DNA of 64,000 bases, taken from NCBI RefSeq assembly GCF_016765585.1, contig NZ_JAESWC010000001.1, positions 124,001-188,000 of the forward strand, written 5' to 3'. Shown one piece after another: positions 7,840-17,124 of this stretch (position 1 is its first letter; every line of letters starts with the position of its first letter). The notes below the pieces were generated by a model that did not search any database, had not been told where the DNA came from, and saw only the letters and a list, made by a program, of their open reading frames with translations. The stretch is from Clostridium rhizosphaerae. GTDB taxonomy: Bacteria > Bacillota > Clostridia > Clostridiales > Clostridiaceae. Position numbers and translations under genes: made by a program.

Positions 7840-9525
7840 TTACCTCTTTATATAGAATTGTACCTTAGTTCCTTTATCAAGTCTTTCTATTATAAGCCCT
7901 TCTCCATAAATAAGTTTAAGCCTTGAATGTACATTATAAACTCCAATTTTGTTTTCAGGCATACTTCCATTATAAACTCTTTCTATAATTTCTTCGCTTA
8001 TGCCGATACCGCTATCAACTATTTCTATTTTAACCTTTTCTTTTTCATCTTTTACATTGATTTTTACAGTTCCCCCGCCTTTACAGTTCAAAATGCCATG
8101 TACTATGGCATTCTCTACTAAAGGCTGTATTATAAGACTAGGAATCTTAATTTCCACTTCATCTATATCATAAACTACACTAAGCTTATTACCAAATCTA
8201 GCTTTTTCTATTTCTACATAATCCATAACTTGTTTTAGTTCTTTCTTTATATCTATAAACTCACCGTTTAACTCTAAATTATATCTTAAATAACTAGATA
8301 AGGTTGTTATAAGTTCTCTTGCCTTATCAGGATTTATTCTAATAGATGAAGTTATAGCGTTTAACGCATTAAATAAAAAATGGGGATTTATCTGAGTTTG
8401 AAGAGCTTTTATTTCCGCTTTATTTGCCATTTCCTTCATTTGTTCAATCTTAGACACTTCCATCAAAGTAGAAATAATCTGTGAAAGTCCTATTGCTAAA
8501 GTTTGTAAGGAATACGTTATTTTATACTCCTTTAAATAATATATCTTTAAAGCACCTATAATATCATTCTTTTCTTTAAGAGGTATTACAATAGCAGATT
8601 TTAACCTAGTACTCTTGTCACCAAGATCTTCATTTCTAATAATTATTTCTCCGCTGTTTATTGCTTTTTTAGTTACATCAGTAATTATTTCATGGCCAAT
8701 ATTATAGTATTCTTCCCCAACTCCTACATAAGCCAATATATACTTTGTATCAGTGATAGCTACTGCATCTGCTTGTATATCTTCTTTTATTATATTACAT
8801 ATTTTATTTAAAGAGTCGCTGTTTATATCTCTAAAATATGGAAGAGTCTTATTGGCAATATCCAGTGCTAATTTCGCCTGTTTTGCAGCTATCTTTTCTT
8901 TGTCGTCTTCAACGCTTTGAACCAGCAGAACAATAAATCCAACGCTGATTTGTCCCAAAATCATTGGGATAGCTATTTTAGATACTATATCATACCCTAA
9001 GGCATGAGGCTTACTTAATAGAAGTATAAGTGTCATTGTAATTGTCTCACTAAGCATACCTGCTGCTATACCTGCAATCCACCTATATTTTCTCTTAACC
9101 TTTTTATTTATATATCCGGAAACAACACCTGCTGCTATACTGCTTATAAGACAGGGTATTGAGGTTATGCCGTTTATATCTATGAGGTATCTGTGAACAC
9201 CTGATATAAGTCCAGTTACTATTCCTACAATCGGCCCAAATATTATTCCTCCAGACACTATAGTAATGGTCCTTACATTTACTAAAGATCCTTCTACATT
9301 TAGTCCTGTATAAGTTGCTAGTACAGCAAATAAAGAAAACACTACACAAATAAAAACATAATCTTTTCTTTCGTAATTTTCTTTTATGAATATGTCTTTA
9401 AAGACTCTCATTCTTGTAATAATAAATAAACATATAAGAAGCAAGGTAGCTCTATCGACATATTGAACCAAAATAGTATATATATAATTCAACGTAAATC
9501 CACTTCTTTCTTTAGGCATCTTCAA
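7840..9525 (-). CDS. LytS-type sensor histidine kinase
   Basis: The 561-residue kinase has about six N-terminal membrane segments forming a 5TMR-LYT sensor region (to about residue 205), a GAF-like domain (about 225-350), a His_kinase domain with the phosphorylated His382 in NPHFLFNALN, and an HATPase domain (LVENAIVHGI, then DSGIGI). The family includes YpdA and BtsS, which sense pyruvate, and LytS. The start is uncertain: a TTG opens the frame at 9525 and an ATG follows two codons later, neither with a clear ribosome site. It is translated just ahead of the LytTR regulator. Confidence 0.88.
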   Translation of the reverse strand: MKMPKERSGFTLNYIYTILVQYVDRATLLLICLFIITRMRVFKDIFIKENYERKDYVFICVVFSLFAVLATYTGLNVEGSLVNVRTITIVSGGIIFGPIVGIVTGLISGVHRYLIDINGITSIPCLISSIAAGVVSGYINKKVKRKYRWIAGIAAGMLSETITMTLILLLSKPHALGYDIVSKIAIPMILGQISVGFIVLLVQSVEDDKEKIAAKQAKLALDIANKTLPYFRDINSDSLNKICNIIKEDIQADAVAITDTKYILAYVGVGEEYYNIGHEIITDVTKKAINSGEIIIRNEDLGDKSTRLKSAIVIPLKEKNDIIGALKIYYLKEYKITYSLQTLAIGLSQIISTLMEVSKIEQMKEMANKAEIKALQTQINPHFLFNALNAITSSIRINPDKARELITTLSSYLRYNLELNGEFIDIKKELKQVMDYVEIEKARFGNKLSVVYDIDEVEIKIPSLIIQPLVENAIVHGILNCKGGGTVKINVKDEKEKVKIEIVDSGIGISEEIIERVYNGSMPENKIGVYNVHSRLKLIYGEGLIIERLDKGTKVQFYIKR

Positions 9526-9669
9526 AAAATAAGTCTTATACTGAAGTATTATGTATTAATTCTGCAAAAACATTCCTTTCAGGCTTCAAACAACTCAAAG
9601 CTAATGTAAAAAGGTTTTACTTTCAGCAAGTTATCATTTAATGCAGAATATAATTATTGCAAAGCAAAA

Positions 9670-9687
9670 GGCGCCCTATAGGACGCC
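9670..9687 (-). terminator. Terminator after the DUF1846 gene
   Basis: On the minus strand GGCGTCC TATA GGGCGCC forms a 7-bp stem with one G-T pair, followed by TTTTGCTTT. It lies 8 bases past the stop codon. Confidence 0.85.
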
Positions 9688-9695
9688 ATATCATT

Positions 9696-11204
9696 TTACA
9701 TACTGTAGTAAAGGTTGTTTGTTGGATATTCCGGATCACTTGTAACATCTATATCCACTCTTCTGAAGGTTTCTTCATCGCTTCTTGCAAGGATAGCTGT
9801 TGAGTGAGCCTGACAGCCCTTTAGCATTGAAAGTTTTGATAAAGCGGCTTCAGCCATTGTATTTGTTGCTGCACATATGCTTAGCGCAATAAGCACCTCT
9901 TCACAACTTAATGCAGTGTTTTTACTGCCAAGATCTTTTGATTTTAACTTTATAATAGGCTCAAGTATAACAGGAGAAATTAAATGCATATCATCTGCAA
10001 TATTAGCAAGATACTTGATGGCATTTATAACTACAGCCGCAGATGCCTCCATAGTTTCCGAGCTCTTTCCTGTTAAAATTGTTCCGTCAGGAAGCTCAAG
10101 TGCTACAACTGGACATGCTTCATTGTTTCCGCAAGCTTTCTTTAACTCTGCAGAACGCTCTCTTGCAGGCATAACAACCCTTCTGTCCTCCTGCTTTAAG
10201 TTAAGCTCATCTAAAATAAGCTTTATTCTTTGGAAGGTTTCCTTGTCCACATAACCCTTCTTATATTCACAGCCTACCTTAAAGTATCTTCTGATTATCT
10301 CTTGCCTTGAAGCTTCTTTAATAGCTTCATCATCAATTATTCCAAAGCCAACTCTGTTAACTCCCATATCTGTTGGAGATTTATAAACTGATTCTTTTCC
10401 TGTTATCTTCTCAATAATTCTCTTTAAAACAGGGAAGGTTTCAATATCACGATTATAGTTTACTGACACTTCATTATAAGCATCAAAATGGAAGGAGTCT
10501 ATCATGTTAACATCCTTTAAATCTACTGTAGCAGCTTCATAAGCTGTATTTAACGGATGCTTTAAAGGTACATTCCACACAGGGAAAGTTTCATATTTTG
10601 AGTAACCTGCAGTAATCCCTCTTTTATTCTCATGATAAAGCTGACTTAAGCAGGTAGCCAGTTTTCCGCTTCCTGGCCCTGGTGCAGTTACTACAACTAT
10701 TGGCTTTGTTGTTTCGATGTATGGATTTGCTCCATACCCCTCATCGCTTACTATAGCATCAACGTCTGCAGGATATCCTGGAATTGCCTTATGCTTATAA
10801 ACCTTTATGCCTCTTCTTTCAAGCTTGTTAATAAACATAGTTGCAGCAGGCTGCCCATCATAACGTGTGATTACAACACTGTTTATATCAAGATCATAGC
10901 TTCTTAGATCATCTATAAGCCTTAGAACGTCCATATCATAGGTAATGCCAAAGTCTCCTCTTATCTTGTTTCTTTCAATATCTCCGGCATATACGCAGAT
11001 AACTACTTCGAGCTTATCCTTTAGACTATGCAGCACCTTAATCTTTGCATTTTCATCAAAGCCAGGCAAAACTCTTTTGGCATGAAGATCAAACAGCAGC
11101 TTTCCACCAAACTCTATATAGAGCTTGTCGTAATTATTAACTCTTTCCAAAATAAACTTAGACTGTTCTTCTAGATATTTTTCATGATCAAATCCTTTTT
11201 TCAT
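9696..11204 (-). CDS. DUF1846 domain-containing protein
   Basis: This 502-residue soluble protein belongs to the DUF1846 family, widespread in clostridia, streptococci and related bacteria, with solved structures but no settled function. Recognisable family segments are [19 protein letters not shown] near the N-terminus, the glycine-rich [20 protein letters not shown] loop near 175-195, which looks like a nucleotide-binding loop, and [13 protein letters not shown] later. The start at 11204 has AAGGAG eight bases upstream; a GTG three codons earlier would overlap that site. It is a single-gene unit with its own terminator. Confidence 0.9.
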   Translation of the reverse strand: MKKGFDHEKYLEEQSKFILERVNNYDKLYIEFGGKLLFDLHAKRVLPGFDENAKIKVLHSLKDKLEVVICVYAGDIERNKIRGDFGITYDMDVLRLIDDLRSYDLDINSVVITRYDGQPAATMFINKLERRGIKVYKHKAIPGYPADVDAIVSDEGYGANPYIETTKPIVVVTAPGPGSGKLATCLSQLYHENKRGITAGYSKYETFPVWNVPLKHPLNTAYEAATVDLKDVNMIDSFHFDAYNEVSVNYNRDIETFPVLKRIIEKITGKESVYKSPTDMGVNRVGFGIIDDEAIKEASRQEIIRRYFKVGCEYKKGYVDKETFQRIKLILDELNLKQEDRRVVMPARERSAELKKACGNNEACPVVALELPDGTILTGKSSETMEASAAVVINAIKYLANIADDMHLISPVILEPIIKLKSKDLGSKNTALSCEEVLIALSICAATNTMAEAALSKLSMLKGCQAHSTAILARSDEETFRRVDIDVTSDPEYPTNNLYYSM

Positions 11205-11317
11205 AGCTTCCACTCCTTCAATTATTTGCGATATTAATTTATATATAATGTCATAAAACTACATAATTCTTCAACCTTTTTATTATCCCACAAATATAGA
11301 TGTAAGTAAAACAAAAA

Positions 11318-11361
11318 TACCCTATAATATAGACCTTTTTAAGTGCCTATCTCATAGGGTA
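11318..11361 (-). terminator. Terminator after the PocR chemoreceptor gene
   Basis: Inverted repeat TACCCTAT (11318-11325) and ATAGGGTA (11354-11361) flanks a 28-base loop. On the minus strand it is followed by TTTTTGTTTT. It starts 4 bases after the receptor stop. Confidence 0.75.
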
Positions 11362-11365
11362 ATTT

Positions 11366-12409
11366 TTATTTATGATTCGCCATACCATTTAATTCCTCGG
11401 CTAAATTAGAAACATCTGATACGCTGGCTGCCACTTCTTCAATTGCTGCTGACTGCTGCTCTGTTGTTTCAAGGGTTGCATTTGATGTTTCAATAGTTTT
11501 ATTTACTGATTCCTGGATCTTACTTGTAAGGTCCATTATTCTTACAGCTGTTTCCTTTGAATTCTCGGACAGCTTTCTTATTTCGCTTGCAACTACTCCG
11601 AATCCTCTTCCTGCATCCCCTGCTCTTGCAGCTTCAATTGCTGCATTTAAACCAAGCATTTTTGTTTGGTCAGCTATGCTTTTAATGGAGTCTAATATTG
11701 TATTTATCTCTACGGAAATTTGCTTTACATTATTTATTTCATTATTTAAATTAAGCTGATTATTAGTAACATTTACTGAAGATGCACTTAACTCTTCTAA
11801 TGTAGCAGATATTTGACTGAAATTTTCTGAAAGAGTTTTTGACATAGTACTTAATCTAACCCGTTCATAACCACCATTAGAAAGTGCATTTGCTACTATG
11901 AACAAAACTTCAGCTGCTGATCTTACATTTTCTTCTTTTGTCATATAAACATTATTTGCTGCTTTAACATAACCTTCAGGGTCCACACCAATTTCTGAGG
12001 CTGTTTTTCTAAATTTCTCTTCTTCAGGCTTGGAAGTTAGAATTTGTCCACCTAAAATTGTGCCTATTAAATGTCCATTAATTATTATCGGTGCCGCAAA
12101 GTCTATAAGCCCTGCATGACAGGTATAAATATATGGTCTTCCGGTTCTAGCTGCTTCTTCTCCGCCTTTCTTGTGAGATAATGCACATCTGTCGTCTCCA
12201 CGCTTAGTAGAATGTGTAAAATCCATACAAAATTTTGTGTAGGAGCTTGGCCTAGTAACTGGGTTTCCTTGTCTATCCACTGTAACGCTTGCTATATTCA
12301 TTCCTGTTGCGAAATTATCTTGAAAGGTTTGTAACAAACCAATATCTATTACATCACCGATTTCAAGTACGTCTAAGTCTAGATCTCCATTTTCTAATAA
12401 CTTAATCAA
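11366..12409 (-). CDS. Soluble chemoreceptor with PocR ligand-binding domain
   Basis: The 347-residue protein has a PocR-type sensor domain (about residues 10-175; the Cys/His-rich segment around [21 protein letters not shown] and [14 protein letters not shown] is characteristic) joined to a methyl-accepting signalling domain with the hairpin sequence [22 protein letters not shown]. It has no membrane segment, so it is a cytoplasmic receptor. PocR domains are known to bind small hydrocarbon derivatives such as propanediol. The TTG start at 12409 has GGAGGG seven bases upstream; an upstream ATG would place this ribosome site inside the coding region. It is transcribed alone. Confidence 0.85.
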   Translation of the reverse strand: MIKLLENGDLDLDVLEIGDVIDIGLLQTFQDNFATGMNIASVTVDRQGNPVTRPSSYTKFCMDFTHSTKRGDDRCALSHKKGGEEAARTGRPYIYTCHAGLIDFAAPIIINGHLIGTILGGQILTSKPEEEKFRKTASEIGVDPEGYVKAANNVYMTKEENVRSAAEVLFIVANALSNGGYERVRLSTMSKTLSENFSQISATLEELSASSVNVTNNQLNLNNEINNVKQISVEINTILDSIKSIADQTKMLGLNAAIEAARAGDAGRGFGVVASEIRKLSENSKETAVRIMDLTSKIQESVNKTIETSNATLETTEQQSAAIEEVAASVSDVSNLAEELNGMANHK

Positions 12410-12774
12410 TGCAAAGCCCTCCAATATAAAATTATATTCTATGATTATTTTAATGAATAACAATGATATTGTTTAGGTGTGATATGATAACAATTATTTT
12501 AGGGTTCTGATCATATTTATGACATGTCCAAAAACTAAATTATTAGGAATTATTGATTTCTATTTTCTTAATCTTTAAAGCTTCTTTTTGCTAGCTAGAC
12601 TACGGTGAAATATAGATTATTAAACGCTTACCAGTCTTACTAATATTATAATAGAAGTATTGAATACGTTCAATAAAAATTTTAAGTTTTCGTCAAATTT
12701 CTACTTTTTTCGAGCAACTTTATTAACCTAAAAATTGCTTTACGCAATTGCTTGAAAATCCTAAGGTTGAAATC
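12410..12774. other. 365-bp gap, with a terminator hairpin for the LysR gene at 12733..12749
   Basis: Between the LysR stop and the chemoreceptor start. AATTGC (12733-12738) and GCAATT (12744-12749) form a small stem that on the minus strand is followed by TTTTTAGG, a weak terminator for the LysR gene. The remainder is AT-rich; I see no gene, repeat or clear promoter. Confidence 0.45.
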
Positions 12775-13620
12775 TCAGCTTTCAAAAAGGACATCGATAA
12801 AATTATTAATCAAAGTATTTACATTTAAGTCTTTACGTATAATAAAGTTTATTGGAAGTTTATTATACTCATTAGATAACTCATGTGTATATACTTTATT
12901 GCTATCTTTAATGACACTCTTGGGCAAAAGAGAAATCCCCATTCCATCTGATACACACTTTAAAATAGCCTCTAGAGAATCAATCTCCATAACTCTGCTT
13001 AAATTTCCATTGTTAGCTATAACCCATTTTTCTAAAAGCACACGATAAGGGCAATTAATATCGTTTTTTATAATAATAGGCTTTTTTAATACTTCATCTA
13101 CTTCTTTGATATCTGTAGAAGATACAATTGCTAGTTCTTCATTAAAAGTAAACACTGATTTAATATTCTGATGCGTAAATTGGCTATTTATAAATGCACC
13201 ATCCAGTTCTCCATTTATAAGTTGTTCAATTAATCCCCTTTGATTATCTGTTTTTAATGATAATGATACATCGGAATATCTTTCAGAATATATGCTTAAC
13301 CATTTTGGTACAATTGAAGCTGCTATTGTTTGAGTTGCACCAATTTTTAAATAGTTATTGTTATCATTATTTTTTAAAGCTTTCACAGCTTCATCTAGTA
13401 TCCTAATAACTTGGTCTGCATAAACCAGCAGCTTTTCACCACCAGGGGTAAGTGAGACACCCTTGCTATGTCTTATTAACAGCTTAGTTCCAAGCTCATC
13501 TTCCAGTGTTTTTATGCGCAATGTTACATTTGATTGAACATATCCCATTTTTAAAGCTGCCTTAGAAATAGACCCTTCATATGCAACTACTTGAAATATT
13601 CTTAAATCATTACTTTCCAT
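12775..13620 (-). CDS. LysR-family transcriptional regulator (partner of DUF4865 gene)
   Basis: The 281-residue protein has the LysR winged helix-turn-helix at residues 3-62 (FQVVAYEGSISKAALKMGY and SNVTLRIKTLEDELGTKLL) and an effector-binding domain with the periplasmic-binding-protein fold. GAAGG precedes the ATG. It is divergent from the DUF4865 gene, and the shared 186-bp region contains a perfect dyad typical of LysR operators, so it most likely controls that gene and itself. The inducer is unknown. Confidence 0.88.
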   Translation of the reverse strand: MESNDLRIFQVVAYEGSISKAALKMGYVQSNVTLRIKTLEDELGTKLLIRHSKGVSLTPGGEKLLVYADQVIRILDEAVKALKNNDNNNYLKIGATQTIAASIVPKWLSIYSERYSDVSLSLKTDNQRGLIEQLINGELDGAFINSQFTHQNIKSVFTFNEELAIVSSTDIKEVDEVLKKPIIIKNDINCPYRVLLEKWVIANNGNLSRVMEIDSLEAILKCVSDGMGISLLPKSVIKDSNKVYTHELSNEYNKLPINFIIRKDLNVNTLINNFIDVLFES

Positions 13621-13695
13621 AGTTTTATTACCTTCTTTACTATGTATTAATCATAATTTTAACATATTTTTATTATTAGTACTCTCATTTATATT

Positions 13696-13716
13696 GATAT
13701 TATTTTAATTAATATC
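13696..13716. promoter_or_regulatory. Perfect inverted repeat, probable LysR operator
   Basis: GATATTA (13696-13702) and TAATATC (13710-13716) are separated by 7 bases, giving a 21-bp dyad. LysR regulators bind such T-N11-A type dyads between divergent genes. It lies 76 bp before the LysR start and 90 bp before the DUF4865 start. Confidence 0.55.
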
Positions 13717-13806
13717 TGCTATCATTTATAACTATTATTAATATTATTTAGATGGATATATAATGAATTTAAAGTTACTTAATTAATATAAAGGAGTGAT
13801 TGTCAA

Positions 13807-14346
13807 ATGATCGCAACACAATACAAAATTACACTTCCAAGTAATTATGACATGAACATAATCAGAGAAAGAGTAAAGAATAACGGTTATAAAACTGATG
13901 GATTTGAGGATTTAAAATTTAAACTATATTTAATAACAGAAAAAGGAGAAAACGACAGCTTGCAGAATAGCTATTCTCCTTTATATCTTTGGAAAGACAG
14001 CAATGGCCTAAATAAGTTCTTATTCAATGGTTTTTATGACAATATAATAACTTCTTTTGGATGGCAGCAAGTAAATATAGGAATACCTTTAATTGATACA
14101 ACCACCGATAAAATTAAAAATATTAGATACCTGTTTGAAATTACAAGAGAAATCCAGCCACAAGAAAGCCTAAATAATTTCAAGGATAAAATAGAGCAGG
14201 ATATTCCTAAAATTAATGATGCAGAATATATAGTTATTTATAATCCTGACAAATGGAAATATCATGTATTCTTCTTTATAGATGACTTAGGAAAAGTAAA
14301 TGCAGAGAAAGGAACGATTTATAATATACTTCATATATCATGCTAA
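13807..14346 (+). CDS. DUF4865 family protein
   Basis: This 179-residue protein resembles the DUF4865 family: MIATQYKITLPSNYDMNIIR at the start, then SPLYLWKDSNGLNKFLFNGF in the centre are family landmarks. Members are small, soluble, possibly of the dimeric alpha/beta barrel kind, of unknown function, and commonly sit next to a LysR regulator, as here. AAGGAG ten bases before the ATG marks the start. It is the only gene on its transcript. Confidence 0.8.
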   Translation: MIATQYKITLPSNYDMNIIRERVKNNGYKTDGFEDLKFKLYLITEKGENDSLQNSYSPLYLWKDSNGLNKFLFNGFYDNIITSFGWQQVNIGIPLIDTTTDKIKNIRYLFEITREIQPQESLNNFKDKIEQDIPKINDAEYIVIYNPDKWKYHVFFFIDDLGKVNAEKGTIYNILHISC

Positions 14347-14488
14347 AAGCTTCATAATATTATACTTAAACGAGATCTTATAAGCCTCTACAGACGCTTT
14401 TTACTTTCGCTATATACATTAATATTAAGCGTTTATCTAGAAATAAAATTATTGAATTAAGCTGCTTGAAATAATTAAATTATAGAGC

Positions 14489-14532
14489 TATACTTATATC
14501 AGACACTTTTAAAAGTATCTGATATAAGTATA
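14489..14532. promoter_or_regulatory. 44-bp near-perfect palindrome before the ROK gene
   Basis: Left half TATACTTATATCAGACACTT and its mirror pair over 22 bases with one mismatch, centred on TTTTAAAA. It ends 14 bp before the GTG start of the ROK repressor. I infer an operator, possibly for autoregulation, or a leader hairpin. It could also terminate the DUF4865 transcript, but no T-run follows. Confidence 0.55.
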
Positions 14533-14546
14533 ATGGAGATGATTTT

Positions 14547-15617
14547 GTGGCCGGCTTTACAGGCAAACCAAAGACCATGAAGGAAATTAATGTTGCTTTA
14601 ATAAAAAATGAACTAAAGAAAATAGGCGCAGCTACTAGGGCGGAATTATCTGAAATTACAGGAATAAGCCAGACTACAGTGAGATCATTGCTTGAAGAGT
14701 TACTTCAAAATAACGAAGTGATTAGATTAGGCTTGGATAAATCCAGCGGAGGCAGAAGAGCCGAGAGGTATGCTCTGAACTTAGAGGAAAGTCTCGCATT
14801 AGCTTTTTATATTAGAGACAATTTTATTGAATATGTGATATCAAACCCTTTACGTGAAATCATTGAAAATGCAAGAGTTGAAATAGGCAGCACTGACTAC
14901 CTTTATGAAATAGAAAAAATCCTTGATGATATTATGAAGAGTAAAAGCAATATTAAAGCTATAGGAATTGCAGTACCCGGTGTAGTAGATATAGAAAAGA
15001 GAAAATACTTATTCGGTAAAAACCTTAAGGTATGGGAAGAAAGCAATATTGGAGAATATATCGAGGAGAAATATAACATTCCTGTGGTTCTGGAAAATGA
15101 TTTAAATGCTATGGCGTTTGGTCACAGTATATGCCTTATGGATAGGCTTGATGTGGATGATCTTCACATACTAAATATGATATATATACATTTTACTAAA
15201 TCAGGAGTAGGATCAGGAATCATTTTAAACGGGGAGCTTATTCATGGCGGCAGTAATTTAGCTGGTGAGATAGGATTTATTCCATTAGGTGATGGACAAT
15301 ACCTAAATTCTTTTATAGAAAGCGAACCTGAGGATTATTCCTATATCGATACTGTTTCTCGAGTTATTGCAACCACTAACTGTGTGATTAATCCCGATTT
15401 GGTTGTTGTTGGCGGGGAGACATTTAGAGAGAACCTAATAAATCAAATTATAGAAAGATGTGAAACCTATATTGCAAATAAAGTCATGCCTGAAATACTC
15501 ATAGCTGAAGACAGCAGAAGAGATTGCCTTACAGGTATTATTGAACTTACTATTAAGCTTATGTATTCAGGTGTGAAGCTAGTAGATAATACGAAACGCA
15601 ATATTAACAGAGTTTAA
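14547..15617 (+). CDS. ROK-family transcriptional repressor
   Basis: This 356-residue protein joins a MarR-like helix-turn-helix (about residues 12-65; AELSEITGISQTTVRSLLEE) to a ROK sugar-kinase-like domain (IAVPGVVDIE, ENDLNAMAFG with the usual catalytic Asp at 185, and SGVGSGIILNG with NLAGEIGFIPLG). The zinc site of typical ROK proteins, a CxCGxxGCxE motif soon after the EIG segment, is absent; here the chain reads LGDGQYLNSF. It therefore looks like an NagC/XylR-type regulator with a changed effector site. GGAG precedes the GTG start. The HAD phosphatase follows on the same strand. Confidence 0.87.
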   Translation: MAGFTGKPKTMKEINVALIKNELKKIGAATRAELSEITGISQTTVRSLLEELLQNNEVIRLGLDKSSGGRRAERYALNLEESLALAFYIRDNFIEYVISNPLREIIENARVEIGSTDYLYEIEKILDDIMKSKSNIKAIGIAVPGVVDIEKRKYLFGKNLKVWEESNIGEYIEEKYNIPVVLENDLNAMAFGHSICLMDRLDVDDLHILNMIYIHFTKSGVGSGIILNGELIHGGSNLAGEIGFIPLGDGQYLNSFIESEPEDYSYIDTVSRVIATTNCVINPDLVVVGGETFRENLINQIIERCETYIANKVMPEILIAEDSRRDCLTGIIELTIKLMYSGVKLVDNTKRNINRV

Positions 15618-15654
15618 AAGTCACGCTTTATTAAAAAATTAAATGTTTTCGGAT

Positions 15655-15780
15655 GGAGGTTAAAGTCATAAATTATTCCTAGTTCGGCAAAAAGGAGGCG
15701 AAAACCCTAAATGGGTCTTTGCGGGCATTTACGAGCGGAAGCGAGTGGGCTTTTGCCCAGTGTTTCCGACTAAAAGGAGG
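15655..15780 (+). repeat. SD-flanked hairpin repeat, copy A (degenerate plus complete unit)
   Basis: The complete unit runs from AAAGGAGG at 15691 to AAAAGGAGG ending at 15780. It contains hairpin 1 (GCGAAAACCC, loop TAAAT, GGGTCTTTGC) and hairpin 2 (GGGCA ... TGCCC) and the conserved tail AGTGTTTCCGACT. A shortened unit (15655-15690) precedes it: GGAGGTTAAAGTC then TTCGGCAAAA. The last AAAGGAGG is the ribosome site of the HAD gene at 15786. Confidence 0.8.
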
Positions 15781-15785
15781 AAAGT

Positions 15786-16409
15786 ATGTACGACTATATT
15801 ATATTCGATATTGATGGTACTCTTTTGGATACAGAGTTTGCAGTTCTTTCATCTCTCCAAAAATTAGTGTTTGAAGAGCTCAATAAAAATTTAAGTTTTG
15901 ATGAATTAAGCTTTGCTCTAGGAATTCCAGGAGAAATTTCATTAAATAGGCTCGGAATAAGTAACGTTTCAGACTGCAATGTAAAATGGAATAAATACTT
16001 AATGGAATATTTTCATCATGTGAAAGTTTTTAATGGTATTAAAGATACTTTAATTAAGTTAAATGAAATTGGAATTTCAACTGGTATAGTTACTTCAAAA
16101 ACTAGAGAAGAGTTTATAGATAACTTTCTACCATTTGAGCTTAATGATTTTTTTAACATAGTAGTTTGCGCGGATGATACAGAAAAGCATAAACCTAATC
16201 CAGACCCAATTTTAAAATTTATTGAACTTTCCGGTGCTGATAAATCAAAGGCAATATATATTGGCGATACTAAATATGATATGGATTGTGCATTGGGCGC
16301 TGGCATAGATTTTGCACTAGCGTTATGGGGTGCTAAATCATCAGTAGGAATTGATGCAAAATATATTCTTGAAAATCCTAAAGAAATATTAAAGCTTATA
16401 AAAGCTTAA
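15786..16409 (+). CDS. HAD-family hydrolase (phosphoglycolate-phosphatase type)
   Basis: This 207-residue phosphatase has all four HAD motifs: nucleophile Asp8 and Asp10 in FDIDGTLLD, the Ser/Thr motif TSKTREEF, the Lys motif HKPNPDP, and YIGDTKYDMDCALGAG. The helical cap between motifs I and II is of the Gph/PpaX type, so small phosphate esters are likely substrates. The ribosome site, AAGGAGG five bases before ATG, is supplied by the repeat element upstream. It may be read together with the ROK gene; the gap is 168 bp. The specific substrate cannot be told from the sequence. Confidence 0.88.
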   Translation: MYDYIIFDIDGTLLDTEFAVLSSLQKLVFEELNKNLSFDELSFALGIPGEISLNRLGISNVSDCNVKWNKYLMEYFHHVKVFNGIKDTLIKLNEIGISTGIVTSKTREEFIDNFLPFELNDFFNIVVCADDTEKHKPNPDPILKFIELSGADKSKAIYIGDTKYDMDCALGAGIDFALALWGAKSSVGIDAKYILENPKEILKLIKA

Positions 16410-16459
16410 TTTACGTTCTTCTTATTAAGAGTCGTAAAGTAAAATATGACAAAACAAAG

Positions 16460-16493
16460 GCACCGTAAAATTCACTTTTGAATAATACGGTGC
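16460..16493. terminator. Bidirectional terminator between convergent genes
   Basis: GCACCGTA and TACGGTGC form an 8-bp stem over an inner ATTCA/TGAAT pairing. T-rich sequence follows on both strands. A close sequence copy occurs at 18333-18372. Confidence 0.8.
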
Positions 16494-16510
16494 TTTAAAT
16501 CAGTATGCTA

Positions 16511-16753
16511 TTACCTTTTCCACATATCTTCAAGAAAAAAGTCAAATCGCACTATCGCTTTTTCAGGCTTTCCATCTATAATAAAGCTAACACAATAGAG
16601 TTTTTCCCTTGTAGTTAATTTTTCTATATCAGTCACTTGTCCACCAAGATTACTTATATGGTTATATATTTTTTTCTCACAAATCTTTGGGCTTACCACA
16701 TACTCATATATTAGCAACGGTGTAAAAATTATAACTAAAAATATAAAGGCCAT
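16511..16753 (-). CDS. Small single-pass membrane protein
   Basis: From the chosen start the product has 80 residues: an N-terminal membrane segment (MAFIFLVIIFTPLLIYEYVV) and a short outer or cytoplasmic domain with a beta-rich pattern. AAGGAGAG lies about ten bases before the ATG at 16753; an ATG 14 codons earlier has no ribosome site. It follows the 59-residue membrane peptide gene on the same strand, and the two probably form one transcript from the promoter at 17079. No family is recognised. Confidence 0.6.
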   Translation of the reverse strand: MAFIFLVIIFTPLLIYEYVVSPKICEKKIYNHISNLGGQVTDIEKLTTREKLYCVSFIIDGKPEKAIVRFDFFLEDMWKR

Positions 16754-16845
16754 AGTATATACTCTCCTTATAAACACGAACTTAATTTTGTTCATATTAT
16801 TTTGGAATCATTACAGAATATAAGAATTGCATTTAATAATAAACT

Positions 16846-17025
16846 TTATACTAAATTCTCATTATGGTCCTCATTTGCCGTTGTTTTTCTTATATTAAAT
16901 TCGTCAATAAAGTCTTCTTTAAGTTCAATTGATGCTCTTTCTACACCATTTTTGATTGCAGCTAAAATAATTATAAACAAGCAAATCGGCCCTAATATTA
17001 TTGCCATTATTGCTATAATTTCCAC
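16846..17025 (-). CDS. Small membrane peptide, 59 aa
   Basis: A GTG at 17025 preceded by AAAGGAG opens a 59-residue product with one N-terminal membrane segment (IIAIMAIILGPICLFIIILA) and a charged tail. The ribosome site and the extended -10 promoter 54 bp upstream make it a likely real gene. Function is unknown. It may work with the next small membrane protein downstream. Confidence 0.6.
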   Translation of the reverse strand: MEIIAIMAIILGPICLFIIILAAIKNGVERASIELKEDFIDEFNIRKTTANEDHNENLV

Positions 17026-17078
17026 ATCAACCACTCCTTTAGTGCAACATGATATAAATGCTAAATTCACTTTATATA

Positions 17079-17094
17079 ATTATACCATATAATG
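17079..17094 (-). promoter_or_regulatory. Extended -10 promoter, repeat-promoter family copy 1
   Basis: On the minus strand CATTATATGGTATAAT carries TGGTATAAT, an extended -10 box. The same 16 bases occur at 18181 and 18945 before two other single genes. ATTATA and TATAAT also form a dyad around CCA, so a shared regulator is possible. Confidence 0.65.
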
Positions 17095-17124
17095 TAAAAT
17101 AATGCATCGCTATTGCTGTACCTA

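Noticed and set aside
12225-12240. ATACAAAATTTTGTGT, similar to the yhfZ operator
   Set aside because: It lies inside the coding sequence of the PocR chemoreceptor, encodes conserved residues (KFCMD), and has two mismatches in symmetry. Probably chance.
16802-17092. 96-residue plus-strand open frame
   Set aside because: It is the reverse shadow of the 59-residue membrane peptide gene, which has a good ribosome site and promoter on the minus strand.
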